Below are positions 60,814 to 64,000 of a stretch of 64,000 bases of DNA, piece by piece. The notes below the pieces were generated by a model, which made no database searches, was not told where the DNA came from, and worked only from the letters and a program-made list of their open reading frames with translations. A program made the translations under genes and the position numbers. Each line of letters begins with the position of its first letter. Within the stretch, counting starts at the first letter, position 1. The DNA is taken from contig OY782875.1 of NCBI GenBank assembly GCA_963678565.1, positions 558,001 through 622,000 of the forward strand, in the 5' to 3' direction. The DNA is from SKHV01 sp963678565 (GTDB taxonomy: Bacteria; Bacteroidota; Bacteroidia; Bacteroidales; Prolixibacteraceae).

Positions 60814-62760
60814 ATGATCGATCATGGTACGATTGAAAGAATTATAGATGCCTCAGACATTGTTGAGGTGGTTCAGGATTTTGTTTCTCTCAAAAAAAGA
60901 GGAGTTAATTATCTTGGAAACTGTCCTTTTCACAATGAAAAAACACCGTCGTTCACGGTTTCGCCCGCTAAACAAATTTACAAGTGTTTTGGATGTGGTA
61001 AAGGTGGAAGTCCGGTGAATTTCATCATGGAGCACGAGCATCTTACGTATGTCGAAGCATTAAAGTTTCTGGCAAAAAAATACCATATCGAAGTAATTGA
61101 GAAAGAACAAACGCCGGAGCAACTCGAAGAGCGCAACAAACGTGAGAGTTTGATGATTGTTTCGTCGTTCGCCCAGCAATATTTTTCGAATTATCTGATG
61201 AATGAAAACGAAGGCCGAACAATTGGTCTGAGTTATTTCAGAGAACGCGGTTTTCGCGATGATATTATTAAGAAATTCGAATTAGGATATTGTCCTGATA
61301 AGAAACACGATTTTACCGATGCTGCTCAGCGCGAAGGCTACAAAATGGAATATCTTGAAGAAACAGGATTGACGATTAAGCGCGACGATTGGGTACGAGA
61401 TCGTTTCTCGGGGAGAGTAATTTTTCCGTTTCACAACTTAGCAGGACGAGTTATCGCTTTTGGGGGGCGTATTCTTAAAAACGACCCTAAGGCGGCCAAA
61501 TATCTAAATTCGCCCGAGTCGGAAATTTATCATAAAAGCAAAGTGCTCTATGGAATTTACTTTGCTAAAAATGCAATTGCTCGTGCCGAAAAATGCTTTC
61601 TGGTGGAAGGTTACACGGATGTGCTTTCCTTACATCAATCGGGAATTGAGAATGTGGTTGCTTCCTCTGGAACTTCATTAACAGCCGATCAGATTCGATT
61701 AATTAAGCGGTTCACAACCAATATCACTGTGATATACGATGGCGATCAAGCGGGGATCAAAGCGTCCTTACGCGGAATTGATATGATTTTAGAAGAGGGA
61801 ATCAATGTAAAAGTAGTACCACTGCCCGATGGCGAAGATCCCGATTCGTTCGCAAAATCGATGAATGCATCGTCATTGATTAATTATATTGACGAAAACG
61901 AAACCGATTTTATTCAGTTTAAAACCCAATTGCTTTTAAAATCTTCAGAAAACGATCCGGTTGCTAAGGCACGATTAATTAACGATATTGTACGTTCTAT
62001 TTCTGTGATTCCCGATGCGATTACACGTTCGGTTTACATTAAAGAATGTAGCAAAATGCTGGAGGTCTCGGAGCAAATTTTATATACAGAGGTTCGAAAA
62101 ATAAAGTTTAAACTTTCGGATGAGCAATTGCAGAAAGAACGTCGGGAACAGCAGCGTCAGGCAATGCAAAAAAAGCCTGAACAGAATGTTGCAGCGTTAG
62201 TTGTTAATCCATGCGAAATAGAGGAATTGGCTTTGTTGCGGTTTTTAATTCGTTTTTACAATCACGATTTGTTTGAAGTAGTTGATGACGAAACAGATGA
62301 AAAATCTATGCTCACAGTGGGCGAGTATATTATTAGTGAAATATTAAACGATGATTTACAATCGAAAGATCCAACAATTCAGCAAATTTTTGATGAGTTC
62401 GCAAGTCATCTCGACGAAGAGTATTTTAATCCCGAAAGATTCTTTGTAAGTCATGATAACAATAAAGTAAATAGCTTGGTGAGTGGTTTATTGATGGACA
62501 AACATATTCCGAGTACCATTTGGACGACCAAAGGAGCGCATCTGGAAAAAGAAGAAGATATTTTGGCCGAGTTAGTTCCTCGTTTAGTAGAGGAGTATAA
62601 ATTGCGACAAGTTAAAATAATGATTAATGATTTGATGGCGGAATTAAAAACAACCACCGAATTTGAAAAAATTGTTGAAATTCAGGGCACCATTTCTAAT
62701 TTGAAGCAGGTAGATCAAGTACTATCAAAAAAATTAGGAAAAAGAATAATTTCAAACTAA
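60814..62760 (+). CDS. dnaG: DNA primase
   Basis: DnaG makes the RNA primers for replication. This 648-residue protein has the N-terminal zinc ribbon CPFHNEKTPSF ... YKCFGCGKGG (about residues 38-65), a catalytic core with GRVIFPFHN and AFGGRIL, a Toprim fold (CFLVEGYTDVLSLHQSG, then TVIYDGDQAGIKAS with the metal-binding Asp-x-Asp) and a C-terminal helicase-interaction region (about 440-648) typical of primases of this phylum. The next gene starts 6 bases after its stop. Confidence 0.96.
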   Translation: MIDHGTIERIIDASDIVEVVQDFVSLKKRGVNYLGNCPFHNEKTPSFTVSPAKQIYKCFGCGKGGSPVNFIMEHEHLTYVEALKFLAKKYHIEVIEKEQTPEQLEERNKRESLMIVSSFAQQYFSNYLMNENEGRTIGLSYFRERGFRDDIIKKFELGYCPDKKHDFTDAAQREGYKMEYLEETGLTIKRDDWVRDRFSGRVIFPFHNLAGRVIAFGGRILKNDPKAAKYLNSPESEIYHKSKVLYGIYFAKNAIARAEKCFLVEGYTDVLSLHQSGIENVVASSGTSLTADQIRLIKRFTTNITVIYDGDQAGIKASLRGIDMILEEGINVKVVPLPDGEDPDSFAKSMNASSLINYIDENETDFIQFKTQLLLKSSENDPVAKARLINDIVRSISVIPDAITRSVYIKECSKMLEVSEQILYTEVRKIKFKLSDEQLQKERREQQRQAMQKKPEQNVAALVVNPCEIEELALLRFLIRFYNHDLFEVVDDETDEKSMLTVGEYIISEILNDDLQSKDPTIQQIFDEFASHLDEEYFNPERFFVSHDNNKVNSLVSGLLMDKHIPSTIWTTKGAHLEKEEDILAELVPRLVEEYKLRQVKIMINDLMAELKTTTEFEKIVEIQGTISNLKQVDQVLSKKLGKRIISN

Positions 62761-62766
62761 GTACTT

Positions 62767-63264
62767 ATGAGAACCGTTTATATTGAAGAGCAGGAGAGGA
62801 TTGAGAAAATTATTGGGAATTGTAAAACCTGTTTTTTAGGTTTAGCCGATGCCGATGGACAACCTTATGTTGTTCCAATGAACTTTGGTTACAAAGATAA
62901 TGTAATCTATTTGCACTCAGGACAAGAAGGTCGCAAGTGGCAAATTATGAAGGAGAATCCGAAAGCATGTGTTACCTTTAATTTGGGAGAAGAAATTAAA
63001 TGGCAAGATGAACACGTGGCTTGTAGTTACCGAGTTGCTTCTGAATCGATAATTGCAGAAGGGGTGATTGAATTTGTTGAAGATTTTGATGAAAAAGTCG
63101 AGATACTTGATATTTTGATGGGACAATATTCTGACCGTAAATTCAAATATGGTAAACCGGCAGTTAATAATGTTGGTGTAATGAAAATGAAAATTGATAC
63201 CCTTGGAGCAAAAGAGTTTGGAGCAAAAGCTGAAACTCCTTGGAATCAGAAAAAGAATAAATAA
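62767..63264 (+). CDS. Pyridoxamine 5'-phosphate oxidase-like flavin protein (NimA group)
   Basis: This 165-residue protein has the FMN-binding split-barrel: GLADADGQPYVVPMNFGYKD, LHSGQEGRKWQIMKENPKA (quoted in parts), VTFNLGEE and YRVASESIIAEGVIEFV. This is the family of NimA-type nitroimidazole reductases and related heme- or F420-binding proteins. Nitroimidazole resistance is one known role in Bacteroides, but most members have other, unknown substrates, so this is only a family call. It begins 6 bases after dnaG, probably co-transcribed. Confidence 0.86.
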   Translation: MRTVYIEEQERIEKIIGNCKTCFLGLADADGQPYVVPMNFGYKDNVIYLHSGQEGRKWQIMKENPKACVTFNLGEEIKWQDEHVACSYRVASESIIAEGVIEFVEDFDEKVEILDILMGQYSDRKFKYGKPAVNNVGVMKMKIDTLGAKEFGAKAETPWNQKKNK

Positions 63265-63274
63265 GGTTGATCGA

Positions 63275-64000
63275 ATGATAAAAAAAGGAAGCGTTGCATT
63301 GGTTACGGGCGCAACAGGAATGTTGGGCACCCGTTTAATTGTCGATTTAGTTGCAGAAAATATTTCGGTAAAAGCAATGTATCGTTCTGAAAAAAGAATT
63401 GCACAGTTTGAAAAAAACTGTAGCTATTATTTAGACAATCCTTCTGAAATTTCAGATAAAATTACTTGGGTTAAAGCCGATATTCTCGATTATGTTTCGC
63501 TATTAGAACTCCTTCACGATATTGATATTATTTACCATTGTGCTGCGATGGTTTCCTTCCATAAAACCGATCACGAAAAAATGTTTCGAAACAACATCGA
63601 AGGAACCTCAAACTTGGTAAATGCGGCTTTAGAAAATGGAATTAAAAAGTTTGTGCACGTTAGTTCTGTTGCGGCCTTAGGCAAGGAAGAAGAAGGACTA
63701 TTAATCAATGAGCACACAGCTTGGATGCCGAATAAAAGGCAATCGGGATACGGAATAAGTAAGTTTCACTCCGAAATGGAAGTGTGGAGAGGAATCAATG
63801 AAGGGTTCGAAGCCATTGTTGTGAATCCATCGGTAATTTTAGGCCCCGGTGAATGGAAAACCGGAAGCGCTTCGTTTTACCAAAATATATACAGTGGTTT
63901 AAAATTCTACACCGAGGGAGTTACCGGTTTTGTTGATGTACGGGATGTTTCGAAAGCCATTGTGATGCTCTCGATTAATGAAAATTGGAACAAAGCAAAA
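63275..64000 (+). CDS. NAD-dependent epimerase/dehydratase family protein (cut by window edge)
   Basis: The frame is open from the ATG at 63275 to the window end, 242 codons. Seen: the Rossmann start VALVTGATGMLGTRL, the cofactor-site strand VKADILDY, IIYHCAAMVSFH, the motif VHVSSVAALGKEEEG with the catalytic Ser, YGISKFHSEMEVWRG with the catalytic Tyr-x-x-x-Lys pair and NPSVILGPGEW. It is an extended short-chain dehydrogenase of the dihydroflavonol reductase-like group. The substrate-specific C-terminus lies outside. It follows the NimA-like gene by 10 bases, so it may be co-transcribed with it and dnaG. Confidence 0.87.
   Translation, partial: MIKKGSVALVTGATGMLGTRLIVDLVAENISVKAMYRSEKRIAQFEKNCSYYLDNPSEISDKITWVKADILDYVSLLELLHDIDIIYHCAAMVSFHKTDHEKMFRNNIEGTSNLVNAALENGIKKFVHVSSVAALGKEEEGLLINEHTAWMPNKRQSGYGISKFHSEMEVWRGINEGFEAIVVNPSVILGPGEWKTGSASFYQNIYSGLKFYTEGVTGFVDVRDVSKAIVMLSINENWNKAK

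Noticed and set aside
62767..63264. Nitroimidazole resistance gene (nim)
   Set aside because: Family level only; without alignment to true Nim proteins the resistance label is not justified.
1..64000. Mobile elements, CRISPR arrays, integrases
   Set aside because: No transposase or recombinase frames, no spaced direct-repeat array, and no change of codon style between neighbours that would mark an island.

Overview
This 64 kb window is chromosomal DNA from a member of the phylum Bacteroidota, most likely a free-living Bacteroidia of the Marinilabiliales/Marinifilaceae type (lineage is inference). The signs are low GC; promoters of the TTTG / TAnnTTTG kind; a type IX secretion (T9SS) C-terminal sorting domain; the gliding lipoprotein GldB; many SPII lipoproteins; a TonB receptor with a carboxypeptidase-like plug extension; and starts that mostly lack Shine-Dalgarno sequences. 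No phage, integrase, IS element, CRISPR array or rRNA was seen. There is one tRNA, tRNA-Gln(UUG).

Layout. 1-6 kb: a truncated sensor histidine kinase and a large secreted LamG/TSP3/BNR_4 protein with a T9SS tag. 6.3-10 kb: a DUF805 protein, then a glycyl radical enzyme that matches trans-4-hydroxy-L-proline dehydratase (HypD) at every active-site position I can recall, with an unusually short radical SAM activase. 10-14.5 kb: prsW-pnp-lpxK facing lpdA. 14.6-18.4 kb: a cysteine-rich lipoprotein and serpin pair, then an ECF sigma factor with a membrane protein that joins an anti-sigma-like N-terminus to an outer-membrane barrel. 18.6-25 kb: lytic transglycosylase, uvrA, and a GT2/polytopic membrane protein pair. 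25-34 kb, minus strand: tlpA-like and meaB, a DUF1573 protein, phosphofructokinase, an Rrf2-YceI-porin-YceI operon, and gldB. 34-38 kb: OMP barrel, nadE, Crp/Fnr regulator.

37.2-43.3 kb is a xylose/xylo-oligosaccharide cassette: GntR-type XylR, xylulokinase, GH3 lipoprotein and xylose isomerase, ending in a strong terminator. After it lies a decayed short-chain dehydrogenase (43.5-43.7 kb). 43.8-51.3 kb holds PBP1A, purM, prfA and a TonB receptor. 51.4-58 kb holds a HAD phosphatase, tRNA-Gln, three unrecognised envelope genes and an adjacent NarL-type two-component system that may control them. 58-64 kb holds a Tat-exported aldo/keto reductase, a membrane histidine kinase, dnaG, a NimA-like flavin protein and a truncated NAD-dependent epimerase.

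Most genes are core or common accessory genes. The parts most worth a second look are the HypD/minimal-activase pair with its operator-like palindromes, the Rrf2-YceI-porin-YceI operon, the sigma factor plus trans-envelope barrel fusion, the three-gene envelope operon beside the TPR kinase, and the direct repeats in front of xylR.
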